Assembly (NCBI GenBank): GCA_002796995.1
Contig: PEKW01000007.1
Span: 62,001-126,000 of the forward strand
Reading direction: 5' to 3'
Source of the DNA: Rhizobium sp.
Lineage (GTDB): Bacteria; Pseudomonadota; Alphaproteobacteria; Rhizobiales; Rhizobiaceae
Length of the DNA stretch: 64,000 nt
Part shown: positions 18,313 to 26,947 of the stretch, piece after piece
Layout of the letters: the number at the start of each line of letters is the position of its first letter
Position numbering within the stretch: position 1 is the stretch's first letter
Translations under genes and position numbers: made by a program
Notes under the pieces: model-generated
What the model was told of the DNA's origin: nothing
What the model saw: the letters and a program-made list of their open reading frames with translations, nothing else
Databases searched by the model: none

Positions 18313-19085
18313 GCGACACGCCGCTTCTCAAGGTCCGCGACCTTTCCAAATTTTACGGCAAGCGCATCGGCTGCGCCAATGTCGCCTTCGAGCTCTGGCC
18401 CGGCGAGGTGCTGGCAATCGTCGGCGAGTCGGGCTCCGGCAAGACGACCCTGCTCAACTGCCTGTCGACCCGGCTGATGCCGACCACCGGCAGCGTCGAA
18501 TACCATATGCGCGACGGCGGCTACCGAGACCTCTATCACATGAGCGAGGCCGAGCGGCGCTTCCTGATGCGCACCGACTGGGGCTTCGTCCACCAGAACC
18601 CGGCCGACGGCCTGCGCATGACGGTTTCGGCCGGCGCCAATGTCGGCGAGCGGCTGATGGCCATCGGGAACCGCCACTACGGCAATATCCGCAACACGGC
18701 CAGCGACTGGCTGGAACGCGTTGAGATCAGCACCGACCGCATCGACGACCAGCCGCGCGCCTTTTCCGGCGGCATGCGCCAGCGGCTGCAGATCGCCCGC
18801 AACCTGGTGACCGGCCCGCGCCTCGTCTTCATGGACGAGCCGACCGGCGGTCTCGACGTCTCGGTGCAGGCGCGCCTGCTCGACCTGGTGCGCGGCCTCG
18901 TCAACGATCTCGGCCTTTCGGCCATCGTCGTCACCCACGACCTCGCGGTGGCACGCCTGCTGTCGCACCGGATGATGGTGATGAAGGATGGCTACGTGAT
19001 CGAGCAGGGACTGACCGACCGCGTGCTCGACGACCCGCGCGAGCCCTATACCCAGCTGCTCGTCTCTTCGATCCTGCAAGTCTGA
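18309..19085 (+). CDS. phnK: C-P lyase accessory ATPase PhnK
   Basis: A 258-residue ABC-type ATPase that docks on the PhnGHIJ core and helps turnover; it is not a transporter subunit. Walker A is GESGSGKTT, the signature is SGGMRQRLQIARNLV, Walker B is LVFMDEPTGGLDVS, and the His switch is VTHDLAVARLL. I start at 18309, where ATG overlaps the phnJ stop, not at the longer frame from 18153. phnL follows 21 bp downstream with its own AGAGGAA. Confidence 0.95.
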   Translation: MSDTPLLKVRDLSKFYGKRIGCANVAFELWPGEVLAIVGESGSGKTTLLNCLSTRLMPTTGSVEYHMRDGGYRDLYHMSEAERRFLMRTDWGFVHQNPADGLRMTVSAGANVGERLMAIGNRHYGNIRNTASDWLERVEISTDRIDDQPRAFSGGMRQRLQIARNLVTGPRLVFMDEPTGGLDVSVQARLLDLVRGLVNDLGLSAIVVTHDLAVARLLSHRMMVMKDGYVIEQGLTDRVLDDPREPYTQLLVSSILQV

Positions 19086-19106
19086 AGCCTTCAAGAGGAA
19101 ATCCCC

Positions 19107-19814
19107 ATGGCCACGCCCCTCGTCGTCTCGGAAGTCTCCAAGAGCTTCACCATGCATCTCCGCGACGGCCTCCGCTTGCCGGTGGTCGCCAATGTCTCCT
19201 TCTCGGTCGCCTCAGGCGAGTGCGTCGTGCTCGGCGGTCCGTCGGGCATCGGCAAGAGCTCGATCCTCAAGATGCTCTACGGCAATTATGCCGTGGATGC
19301 CGGCCAGATCCTGATCGAGCACAAGGACCGCATCATCGACATCGCCAGCGCCGATCCGCGTTCCGTGCTGGAAGTCCGCCGCGCCACGCTCGGTTATGTC
19401 AGCCAGTTCCTGCGCACCGTGCCGCGTGTCGCCACCATCGACGTGGTCGCAGAGCCACTGGTCGCGCGCGGCATTGCCTCAGAACAGGCGCGTGAGCGCG
19501 CCGCAGAACTGTTGGAAAAGCTCAATCTGCCGCGTGATCTCTGGCAGCTGCCGCCCGCCACCTTCTCCGGCGGCGAGCAGCAGCGCGTCAACATCGCCCG
19601 CGGCTTCATCACCGATCACCGCATCCTGCTGCTCGATGAACCGACAGCTTCGCTTGATGCCGCCAACCGCGCCGTCGTGGTCGAGATGATCCGCGCCAAG
19701 AAGGCGGCGGGCGTGGCATTGCTCGGCATCTTCCACGACGAGGAAGTGCGCGAAGCCGTCGCCGACCGCGTTCTCGACGTCTCGCAGTTCTCGCCGCGGA
19801 AGGTCGCCGCATGA
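19107..19814 (+). CDS. phnL: C-P lyase accessory ATPase PhnL
   Basis: A 235-residue ABC-type ATPase, partner of PhnK in the C-P lyase system and needed for full activity of the nucleosidase step. Walker A is [10 protein letters not shown], the PhnL-type loop is [12 protein letters not shown], the signature is [15 protein letters not shown] and Walker B is [12 protein letters not shown]. There is no membrane segment. Its stop overlaps the start of the hexapeptide-transferase gene (ATGA at 19811-19814). Confidence 0.95.
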   Translation: MATPLVVSEVSKSFTMHLRDGLRLPVVANVSFSVASGECVVLGGPSGIGKSSILKMLYGNYAVDAGQILIEHKDRIIDIASADPRSVLEVRRATLGYVSQFLRTVPRVATIDVVAEPLVARGIASEQARERAAELLEKLNLPRDLWQLPPATFSGGEQQRVNIARGFITDHRILLLDEPTASLDAANRAVVVEMIRAKKAAGVALLGIFHDEEVREAVADRVLDVSQFSPRKVAA

Positions 19815-20425
19815 GCAGGAAACTCGGGCTCGAACCCTTCATCCACGAAAGCGCCCGCGTGTCGAATTCGACGCTCGGCCGCTACACCGAGGTCTCCGAG
19901 CGCTGCCGCCTGGATGAGGTCGTCATGGGCGACTATTCCTACATCATGCAGGACGGCTCGGTGTGGTGCGCGCAGATCGGCAAATTCGCCAATATCGCGG
20001 CGGCCGTGCGCATCAACGCCACCAACCATCCGACCTGGCGCGCGACGCTGCACCATTTCACCTATCGCGCCGCGGACTATTTCGATGGCGCCGAGAACGA
20101 TCACGACTTCTTCGAATGGCGACGGGAGAACCGCGTCACGATCGGCCATGACGTGTGGATCGGCCATGGCGCGACGGTACTGCCCGGCGTCACCGTCGGC
20201 AATGGCGCGGTGATCGGCGCCGGCGCCGTCGTGTCGAAGGACGTCGCCGCCTACACGATCGTTGGCGGTGTTCCGGCCAGATTGATACGCGAACGCTTTG
20301 CGCCGGAGACGGCCGCCCGCATGGAAAGCCTCTCCTGGTGGGACTGGGACCACGACCGGCTGTTTGCCGCGCTCGCCGATTTCCGTTCTCTGGAGGCTGA
20401 GGAATTCGTCGAGAAATATTCCTGA
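19811..20425 (+). CDS. Hexapeptide-repeat acyltransferase of phosphonate clusters
   Basis: A 204-residue left-handed beta-helix protein. Hexapeptide turns are seen in [37 protein letters not shown] and [37 protein letters not shown]. The NHPTW and HHFTYRA segments carry the catalytic-type His of xenobiotic/chloramphenicol acetyltransferase relatives. This family recurs in phn operons (TIGR03308-type). It may acetylate aminoalkylphosphonates, the job of PhnO, which is absent here; that role is inference. It is coupled to phnL and is the last gene before the 122-bp gap to phnC. Confidence 0.87.
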   Translation: MSRKLGLEPFIHESARVSNSTLGRYTEVSERCRLDEVVMGDYSYIMQDGSVWCAQIGKFANIAAAVRINATNHPTWRATLHHFTYRAADYFDGAENDHDFFEWRRENRVTIGHDVWIGHGATVLPGVTVGNGAVIGAGAVVSKDVAAYTIVGGVPARLIRERFAPETAARMESLSWWDWDHDRLFAALADFRSLEAEEFVEKYS

Positions 20426-20464
20426 TCGTCGTTTCTCTTCAAAGCCTTACACGATTTTACATTT

Positions 20465-20493
20465 CCTACACAAATCTGACATTCGTGCTTCAT
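20465..20493 (+). promoter_or_regulatory. PhoB box candidate for phnCDE
   Basis: Three 7-bp units at an 11-bp period: CCTACAC (20465), CTGACAT (20476) and GCTTCAT (20487). The middle unit matches CTGTCAT in six of seven bases; the outer ones are weaker. Further TTACA copies lie just upstream at 20446-20462. It sits in the 122-bp gap before phnC (start 20548). Confidence 0.5.
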
Positions 20494-20547
20494 GGGTACT
20501 CGCTAAAGCCTGTTCGACCCCATGGACATGACGTCGAAAGAACAGAC

Positions 20548-21405
20548 ATGAAATTCCAGCTGAAGAATGTCACCCGCAAGTTCGGCCAGCATCTCGCCGT
20601 CGATGGCGTGAATGTCGACATTGAACGGGGCGAGATGGTGGGCGTCATCGGCCGCTCCGGTGCCGGCAAGTCCACCCTGCTGAGGATGATCAACCGGCTG
20701 GTCGATCCGTCGTCCGGTTCGATCCATTTCGGCGACGTCGAGGTCTCGGCCCTCAAGGGTGCGGGCCTGCGCAACTGGCAGCGTGACTGCGCCATGATCT
20801 TCCAGCAGTTCAACCTGGTTCCGCGTCTCGACGTGCTGACCAATGTCCTGCTCGGCCGGCTGAACCATCGCCCGACAGCGCTCAGCATCCTGAACATCTT
20901 TTCGCGCGAGGAGCGGATCATGGCGATCGCCGCGCTCGAGCGCCTCGGCATCGAGCAGACCGCGCTCCAGCCGGCGGGCACATTGTCCGGCGGCCAGCAG
21001 CAGCGCGTGGCGATCGCCCGCGCCCTGATGCAGGGCCCCAAGGTGGTGCTGGCCGACGAGCCGATCGCCTCCCTCGATCCGCTCAACGCCAAGATCGTCA
21101 TGGACGCCCTGCGCGACATCAACGAACGCGACGGCATCACCGTCGTCACCAACCTGCATACGCTCGACACGGCGCGCAACTACTGCTCCCGCATCATCGG
21201 CATGGCGCAGGGCCGCGTCGTGTTCGACGGCACGCCGGACCGGCTGACTGCCGAAACGGTCCAGGAAATCTACGGCTCCGACAGCCATGGCGCCGGCATC
21301 GACGAGAGCATGACGTCGACGAGCATTCGAATCCCCAGCGCCACGGCCGTGTCCGGCGCTCCCGCATCCCCCGGTTTCAGGACCCTGGCCGTCGCCGAAG
21401 CCTGA
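20548..21405 (+). CDS. phnC: Phosphonate/phosphate ABC importer ATPase PhnC
   Basis: A 285-residue ATPase energising PhnE1E2 uptake of phosphonates (and phosphate, as shown for the rhizobial PhoCDET system). Walker A is [10 protein letters not shown], the signature is [15 protein letters not shown] and Walker B is [13 protein letters not shown] set the start at [14 protein letters not shown], not 21 codons upstream, because the upstream part covers the Pho-box region and shows no homology. The C-terminal extension [15 protein letters not shown] to the end is long for the family and low in complexity. Confidence 0.94.
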   Translation: MKFQLKNVTRKFGQHLAVDGVNVDIERGEMVGVIGRSGAGKSTLLRMINRLVDPSSGSIHFGDVEVSALKGAGLRNWQRDCAMIFQQFNLVPRLDVLTNVLLGRLNHRPTALSILNIFSREERIMAIAALERLGIEQTALQPAGTLSGGQQQRVAIARALMQGPKVVLADEPIASLDPLNAKIVMDALRDINERDGITVVTNLHTLDTARNYCSRIIGMAQGRVVFDGTPDRLTAETVQEIYGSDSHGAGIDESMTSTSIRIPSATAVSGAPASPGFRTLAVAEA

Positions 21406-21490
21406 GATCACGACGATCGACCGCCCGCGTGAAGGGCACTTCATTGATCAGAAAAGGTTCCGGCCCGCCCGGACAACAGGAGAGAAACTC

Positions 21491-22396
21491 ATGCTGAAGA
21501 AGACCCTTCTTGCCGCCGTGGCGCTCGTGTCGCTCGCAGGCATCGCCGCTGCCGAAGACCTCAAGGAATTCCGCATCGGCATTCTCGGTGGCGAAAACGA
21601 AGCCGACCGCCTGCGCAACTTCCAGTGCATGACCGAAAAGCTGCCGTCCGTTCTCGGCGTCGAAAAGGTCTCGCTGTTCCCCGCCGCCGACTATGACGGC
21701 GTCGTCCAGGGCCTGCTCGGCGGCACGCTCGACTACGCCGAACTCGGCGCCTCGGCCTTCGCCAAGGTCTATCTCGCCAAGGCCGACGCCGTCGAGCCGA
21801 TCCTGACCACCGTCCAGACCGACGGCTCGACCGGCTATTACTCGATCATGGTTGCCCGCAAGGACTCGGGCATCACCAAGCTCGAAGACATGAAGGGCAA
21901 GAAGCTCGGCTTCGCCGACCCGGATTCCACCTCCGGCTACCTCGTACCGCTGGTCACCCTTCCGGAAGCCGTCGGCGGCCCGGTCAAGGAATTCTTCGGC
22001 GAGACCGGCTTCGGCGGCGGCCATGAGAACCTCGTCCTCGAAGTCCTCAAGGGCACCTTCGTTGCCGGCACCACCTGGGGTTCGGGCGTCGGCGAGTTCA
22101 AGGACGGCTACACTTCGGGCAACCTGAAGAAGATGGTCGACAAGGGCATCCTGAACATGGACGACCTCGTCGAACTCTGGAAGTCCCCGCTGATCCCGAA
22201 CGGCCCGGTCGTCGTTCGCGCTTCGATGAACGAAGACATGAAGACCAAGTTCAAGACCTTCATGATGGAACTGCCGAAGTCTGACCCGGCCTGCTTCTCG
22301 GCCATCCAGGGCGGCGACTTCACCGGCTTCACCGAAGTCAACGTCGACTTCTACAAGCCGATCATCGACGCCCGCAAGGCCACCATCGGCGGCTGA
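21491..22396 (+). CDS. phnD: Phosphonate ABC importer, periplasmic binding protein PhnD
   Basis: A 301-residue binding protein with a signal peptide (MLKKTLLAAVALVSLAGIAA, cleavage after AAA near 23). The family sequence IGILGGENEADRLRNFQCM follows, then LGASAFAKVYLAKADAV and GYYSIMVARKDSG, and LGFADPDSTSGYLVP, the phosphonate-binding loop. AGGAG precedes the start. A strong intrinsic terminator lies 18 bp after the stop, before phnE1, which should make PhnD more abundant than the permeases. Confidence 0.95.
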   Translation: MLKKTLLAAVALVSLAGIAAAEDLKEFRIGILGGENEADRLRNFQCMTEKLPSVLGVEKVSLFPAADYDGVVQGLLGGTLDYAELGASAFAKVYLAKADAVEPILTTVQTDGSTGYYSIMVARKDSGITKLEDMKGKKLGFADPDSTSGYLVPLVTLPEAVGGPVKEFFGETGFGGGHENLVLEVLKGTFVAGTTWGSGVGEFKDGYTSGNLKKMVDKGILNMDDLVELWKSPLIPNGPVVVRASMNEDMKTKFKTFMMELPKSDPACFSAIQGGDFTGFTEVNVDFYKPIIDARKATIGG

Positions 22397-22414
22397 TCCG
22401 CCGCCATGAACAGG

Positions 22415-22447
22415 AAACGCCGGACGACTGCTCGTCCGGCGTTTTTC
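22415..22447 (+). terminator. Intrinsic terminator between phnD and phnE1
   Basis: A perfect 12-bp stem (AACGCCGGACGA / TCGTCCGGCGTT) with a CTGC loop, followed by TTTC. It lies inside an apparent operon, so it likely acts as a partial terminator that lowers phnE1E2 relative to phnD; retroregulation of phnD mRNA stability is also possible. Confidence 0.88.
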
Positions 22448-22490
22448 TTGGGGCGAGCCGGCTCGCCTGTCCTGCCGCAAGGGGAAAGAC

Positions 22491-23450
22491 ATGACGTTTT
22501 CGACAACGCCTTCGCTGGGCGAGAACGGTTCGCTCGTCGAGCGGCACTGGCAACAGCTCGCAGCGAAGCGGCGCCTCTATTCCCTCTTCGGCCTGGGACT
22601 GTTTCTTGTCGTGGTCAGCGGCTCGCTCTGGTTCGCCAACGAGACCAATTCCGGCAAGTTCTTCGACCGTATCCCGTACTTCTTCGATTTCATCGAAGAC
22701 CTCCTGCCGCGCGACGGCATGGAGGTTTTCCGCGCTCTTTTCGACCTGCCCTCGCCCTATGCCGACGGCAGCATGAAATACAATTATCCGGAGGGCCGTC
22801 TCTACATCACCGAGACGCTCTACATACCCGAATACGTTCACAAGATGGTCGAGACGGTCAACATCGCCATCCTGTCGACCCTGATCGGCCTGCTGATCGG
22901 CTTCTGCCTGTCGTTTCTCGCCGCCCGCAACATGATGACGAATCCGTGGATCCGCGGCACCACCCGGCGCATCATGGAACTGCTGCGCGCCTTTCCCGAG
23001 GTCGTCATCGCCGGCTTCTTCCTGGCCGTCTTCTCGCTTGGGCCCATCCCCGCGATCATCGCCGTGTCGATCCACACGATCGGCGCGCTCGGCAAGATGT
23101 TCTTCGAGGTCATCGAGAATGCCGACATGAAACCGGATGAAGGGTTGAAGGCGGTTGGCGCCAACTGGTTCGAGCGCGTCTGGTTCGGCATGGTGCCGCA
23201 GGTCATGCCGAATTTCATGAGCTATTTCCTGCTGCGGCTCGAGATCAACGTGCGCGCCTCGACGATCATCGGCGCGGTCGGCGGCGGCGGCATCGGCGAG
23301 CTGCTTCGGCTTTCGATCGGCCAGGGCCATGAAGCCAAGACGCTTGCGATCGTGCTGCTGCTTCTGTGCACCATCATCGCCGTCGACCAGTTTTCCGCCT
23401 GGCTGCGCCGCAAGCTTGTCGGCGAGCAGGCCTTCCAGACCATCCAGTGA
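22491..23450 (+). CDS. phnE: Phosphonate ABC importer permease PhnE1
   Basis: A 319-residue inner-membrane permease. One helix lies near residues 36-54 (LFGLGLFLVVVSGSLWFAN), then a periplasmic stretch with NYPEGRLYITETLYIPEY. The C-terminal bundle has LLRAFPEVVIAGFFLAVFSLGPIPAIIAVSIHTIGALGKMFFEVIENAD, containing the EAA-type loop, and IIGAVGGGGIGELLRL. AGGGGAAA precedes the start. It pairs with the adjacent PhnE2 as a heterodimer. Confidence 0.93.
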   Translation: MTFSTTPSLGENGSLVERHWQQLAAKRRLYSLFGLGLFLVVVSGSLWFANETNSGKFFDRIPYFFDFIEDLLPRDGMEVFRALFDLPSPYADGSMKYNYPEGRLYITETLYIPEYVHKMVETVNIAILSTLIGLLIGFCLSFLAARNMMTNPWIRGTTRRIMELLRAFPEVVIAGFFLAVFSLGPIPAIIAVSIHTIGALGKMFFEVIENADMKPDEGLKAVGANWFERVWFGMVPQVMPNFMSYFLLRLEINVRASTIIGAVGGGGIGELLRLSIGQGHEAKTLAIVLLLLCTIIAVDQFSAWLRRKLVGEQAFQTIQ

Positions 23451-23461
23451 GGACCACGTCC

Positions 23462-24976
23462 ATGCAAACCATGAACATGAACGAACTGGAGGCGATCGCC
23501 GCCCGCCATCCCGGCATCCTGCAGCGGTCCGTCTGGCAGCGTTTCAAGATCGGCTTCATCGCCGGCGGCGTCATTCTCTATTTCGTCTTCGCCTGGTGGT
23601 TCTTTTCGATCGGCAAGGTCGTCTCCAACGCCAATTGGTCGATCGCCGGCTCCTACCTCGCCGACTGGGTTTCCTACGAAGTCCGCCCCGACATTTCGAT
23701 CGCCGCCGACGGGGCGATGGAGATCACCTATCCCCGCTTCGACCCGCTCGGCCCCAATGCCAATCCGGACTGGCTGAAGGCCACGCGGGAAACTGTGAGC
23801 CGCACTGCCGCTGCACCGGCGGCTCCCAGCGCCGCAGCCGCGGCACCGGCAAAGTCCTCGACTTTCAGCTTCATGGCGCCTGCGGCGGCCACAGCCAAGG
23901 CCGACGCGAACGCACAGGAAGCGATCGCTCCGCAAGTCCGGCAGGAAGAGATCGTCACCCACGCCCTGGTCGAGATGGGCACTACCCGCACGGTCGAGAT
24001 CATGCCCGACCGGGTCGTGTTGGTGCGGGACGGCGAGACTGTCGTGCTGGATCTCGACGGAGCTCGCGATACCGTCGATGCCACAGCGGCGCTTCCCGAC
24101 TGGGCCGAACAGCGCCAGCCCGGGGCAAAGGTGGTCGCAAGCTTCGGCATGTCAGGCTGGGTCGAGATCCAGGCGGACAAGGTCAAGATTCGCAAGCGCT
24201 TCTTCGGCTGGGAGAATTTCTTCTTCGACACCAATTCCGCCTTCTTCGACAAGAGCCTCGGCGAGGTCGCAGGATTGGTCTTCTCCGGCGAGCGGCTCGA
24301 TCCGGCACGCAGCAATCTTTCGCTCGCCTGGAACGACATTCTCTACAATCCGTCGTGGCAACATCTCGACGTCTGGACGAAGATGCTGCAGACCATCGTC
24401 ATGGCGTTCATCGGCACGCTCTTCGCCTCGATCGTCGCTTTTCCGCTGTCCTTCATCGCCGCGCGCAACATCCTGCGCAACGGCTTCGTGAACCAGCTGA
24501 CCAAGCGGTTCTTCGACTTTCAGCGCTCCGTGGACATGCTGATCTGGGCACTGTTCTTCACCCGCGCCTTTGGTCCCGGACCACTCGCAGGCATGTCGGC
24601 GATCTTCTTCACCGACACCGGGACGCTCGGCAAACTCTATTCGGAGGCGCTGGAGAACATCGACGACAAGCAGCGCGAAGGGGTCAAGTCCGTCGGCGCT
24701 TCCCCGCTTGCCGTGCAGCGCTTCGGCGTGCTGCCGCAGGTCCTGCCGCTGTTTGCATCGCAGGCACTGTATTTCTGGGAATCCAATACTCGCTCGGCCA
24801 CCATCATCGGCGCCGTCGGCGCCGGCGGTATCGGCCTGAAGCTGTGGGAAGCGATGCGAACGAATTCCGACTGGGAGAATGTCGCCTATATGGTCGCGCT
24901 GATCCTGATCGTCGTCTTCGTCTTCGACGGCATCTCGAACGCGCTGCGCTCGCGCCTGATGGGAACGAAGCACTGA
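23462..24976 (+). CDS. phnE: Phosphonate ABC importer permease PhnE2 with large periplasmic insert
   Basis: A 504-residue permease, about 185 residues longer than PhnE1. I start at MQTMNMNELEAIAARHPG, after GAGGA. A first helix near residues 38-55 is followed by a domain of roughly 230 residues, probably periplasmic. That domain includes an Ala/Pro-rich linker (AAAPAAPSAAAAAPAKSS) and a beta-rich part with repeated MGTTRTVEIMPDRVVLVRDG-like sequence. The membrane bundle starts near MLQTIVMAFIGTLFASIVAF and keeps the EAA-type loop and GAVGAGGIGLKLWE. Rhizobial PhnE2/PhoT proteins are known to be long; the linker looks expanded. Confidence 0.9.
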   Translation: MQTMNMNELEAIAARHPGILQRSVWQRFKIGFIAGGVILYFVFAWWFFSIGKVVSNANWSIAGSYLADWVSYEVRPDISIAADGAMEITYPRFDPLGPNANPDWLKATRETVSRTAAAPAAPSAAAAAPAKSSTFSFMAPAAATAKADANAQEAIAPQVRQEEIVTHALVEMGTTRTVEIMPDRVVLVRDGETVVLDLDGARDTVDATAALPDWAEQRQPGAKVVASFGMSGWVEIQADKVKIRKRFFGWENFFFDTNSAFFDKSLGEVAGLVFSGERLDPARSNLSLAWNDILYNPSWQHLDVWTKMLQTIVMAFIGTLFASIVAFPLSFIAARNILRNGFVNQLTKRFFDFQRSVDMLIWALFFTRAFGPGPLAGMSAIFFTDTGTLGKLYSEALENIDDKQREGVKSVGASPLAVQRFGVLPQVLPLFASQALYFWESNTRSATIIGAVGAGGIGLKLWEAMRTNSDWENVAYMVALILIVVFVFDGISNALRSRLMGTKH

Positions 24977-24998
24977 TTTCGAAGGCCACACCCTTGCC

Positions 24999-25016
24999 GT
25001 ATCATCAATCTGTCAT
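24999..25016 (+). promoter_or_regulatory. PhoB box candidate for the DUF1045-phnM-phnN transcript
   Basis: GTATCAT-CAAT-CTGTCAT: two half-sites at an exact 11-bp period, the second a perfect CTGTCAT and the first five of seven. It lies in the 89-bp gap after phnE2 and 49-82 bp before the two possible starts of the next gene. Confidence 0.62.
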
Positions 25017-25065
25017 GCTGTTCGGCTAGCGAGACCGACTTGAACCCCGCCCCGGAAACGTCATT

Positions 25066-25788
25066 GTGGCGGCGGCCAATCATACGAGGATCTCTCCCTT
25101 GCGCTATGCGCTCTATTTCACGCCTCCCGCTGACGATCCCCTGACCCTGAGCGCGGCTGCCTGGCTCGGCCGCGACGCTTTTTCCGGGGACACCATCGCG
25201 ATCGAGGCGGCGGATGCGTTTCCGGCCGAGACCATGGTGAGCCTCACCGAGGATCCCCGGCGCTACGGATTTCACGCGACGATCAAGGCGCCCTTCGAAC
25301 TGGCCGAAGGCCAGAGCGAAGACGCGCTGGTCGAGCGCTATCGGGCATTCTGCGCGTCCCGTGCGGCCTTCGACATACCCTCGATCGTGGTCGGCCAGCT
25401 CGGTCCGTTCTTCGCGCTGATCCCCGCCGAGACGCACCCGCCGCTGCAGGACTTCGCCGCTGCCGTGGTCGAGGCCTTCGAACCCTTCCGCGCACCGCTC
25501 AGCGACGCCGACATTGCCCGACGCAAGCCCGAGCGGCTCAGCGACGCGCAGCGGGCGCATCTGCTGCGCTGGGGCTACCCCTACGTCATGGAGGAATTCC
25601 GCTTCCACATGACGCTGACCGGCCCGGTTGAGCCCACCCGGGCGGAGACGATGCGCCAGCTCGCTGCCGCGCGCTTCGCCGCCTACACCGACAAACCGCT
25701 CCGCATTTCCGGCCTCGCGCTCTTCGTCGAGCAGGAACGCGGCGCGCCCTTCACCGTCCACGCCTGGCAGCCGCTCACCGGCGCCTGA
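25066..25788 (+). CDS. DUF1045 2H-phosphoesterase-like protein of phosphonate operons
   Basis: A protein of 240 residues from the GTG at 25066, or 229 from the TTG at 25099. The TTG has GAGGA 8 nt upstream and gives MRYALYFTPPADDPLT, a better-looking N-terminus. Two HxT motifs are seen, YGFHATIKAPF (H70, T72) and FRFHMTLTGPV (H181, T183), numbered from the GTG. Paired HxT motifs define the 2H phosphoesterase superfamily, in which a phosphonate-operon branch (mlr3352-like) was described. The gene directly precedes phnM, and phnP is absent from the cluster. Opening the ribose 1,2-cyclic phosphate made by PhnJ is a plausible but unproven role. Confidence 0.85.
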   Translation: MAAANHTRISPLRYALYFTPPADDPLTLSAAAWLGRDAFSGDTIAIEAADAFPAETMVSLTEDPRRYGFHATIKAPFELAEGQSEDALVERYRAFCASRAAFDIPSIVVGQLGPFFALIPAETHPPLQDFAAAVVEAFEPFRAPLSDADIARRKPERLSDAQRAHLLRWGYPYVMEEFRFHMTLTGPVEPTRAETMRQLAAARFAAYTDKPLRISGLALFVEQERGAPFTVHAWQPLTGA

Positions 25789-25807
25789 ACCATCGAAAGT
25801 CGATCGC

Positions 25808-26947
25808 ATGTCCGCCGAGACCATTCTTTCCAATGCCCGCATCGTTCTTGAAGACCAAGTCGTTGAAGGCTCCGTCCAGATCCGCGACGGCCGCATCGCC
25901 GACATTTCGGAAGGCCCGATGCGCACCGGCGAGGATTTCGGCGGCGACTACCTGATCGCCGGTCTCGTCGAGCTGCACACCGACCACCTCGAATCGCACT
26001 ATTCGCCGCGCCCCGGGGTGCGGTGGAACAAGACCTCCGCGATCCAGGCGCATGACGCCCAGGTGGCCACCGCCGGCATTACCACCGTATTCGACTGCCT
26101 GCGCATGGGCTCGGACGAGGACGGCGGCTTCAGCCAGGGCGAGATGCGCGAGATGGCCGATGCCATACAGGCGGCCGAGCGCGAGGACCGCCTGAGGGCG
26201 GAACATCTGATCCACCTGCGCTGCGAGGTTTCGGCCGCCGACGTGCTCGACCATTTCGCCGATTTCGAGACCGATCCCTATGTCCGTCTGGTCTCGCTCA
26301 TGGACCATGCGCCGGGGCAGCGGCAGTTCCAGACGATGGAGCAGTACACGCTGTACTACAAGACGAAGCGCGGCCTGTCGGAAGAGGCCTTCGCCCATTT
26401 CGTCACCCGCCGGCAGGAATCCTCGGCGAAATACGCGGGCCCCCACCGCGACGCGCTGGCACGCGTCTGTGCCGCGCGCGGCATCACGGTGGCGAGCCAT
26501 GACGACGCGACCCTCGACCATGTCGAGGAGGCCAAGGGCTATGGTGTGCGGCTCGCCGAGTTTCCGACCAGCCTCGAGGCGGCGGATGCTTCGCACCAGG
26601 CCGGCATGAGCGTGCTGATGGGTGCGCCGAACGTGGTGCGCGGCAAGTCGCATTCCGGCAATATCGCCGCGCGCGATCTCGCCGGCCGGGGCGTGCTGGA
26701 CGTGCTCTCCTCCGACTACGTGCCGCTCAGCCTGCTGCATGCACCCTTCGTGCTGGCGGATGATTTCGACGGCATCAGCCTGCCGCAGGCACTCGCCATG
26801 GTCACGTCGACCCCGGCGCGGACCGTTGGCCTCGACGACCGCGGCCGGATCGCGCCCGGCCTGCGTGCCGACCTCGTTCGCGTGCGGCGTGACGACGGCG
26901 TTCCGGTGGTGCGGTCGGTCTGGCGCGAAGGGCGCAGGGTCGCCTGA
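25808..26947 (+). CDS. phnM: Alpha-D-ribose 1-methylphosphonate 5-triphosphate diphosphatase
   Basis: PhnM (amidohydrolase superfamily) removes pyrophosphate from ribose 1-methylphosphonate 5-triphosphate, making the PhnJ substrate. The 379-residue protein has the metal motif VELHTDHLESH, the middle segment ITVASHDDATLDHV, the APNVVRGKSHSGNIAARDL loop and SSDYVPLSLL with the catalytic Asp. The ATG at 25808 has only a weak ribosome-binding site and lies 19 bp after the DUF1045 stop, so coupling is likely. Its stop overlaps the phnN start (TGATG). Confidence 0.95.
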   Translation: MSAETILSNARIVLEDQVVEGSVQIRDGRIADISEGPMRTGEDFGGDYLIAGLVELHTDHLESHYSPRPGVRWNKTSAIQAHDAQVATAGITTVFDCLRMGSDEDGGFSQGEMREMADAIQAAEREDRLRAEHLIHLRCEVSAADVLDHFADFETDPYVRLVSLMDHAPGQRQFQTMEQYTLYYKTKRGLSEEAFAHFVTRRQESSAKYAGPHRDALARVCAARGITVASHDDATLDHVEEAKGYGVRLAEFPTSLEAADASHQAGMSVLMGAPNVVRGKSHSGNIAARDLAGRGVLDVLSSDYVPLSLLHAPFVLADDFDGISLPQALAMVTSTPARTVGLDDRGRIAPGLRADLVRVRRDDGVPVVRSVWREGRRVA

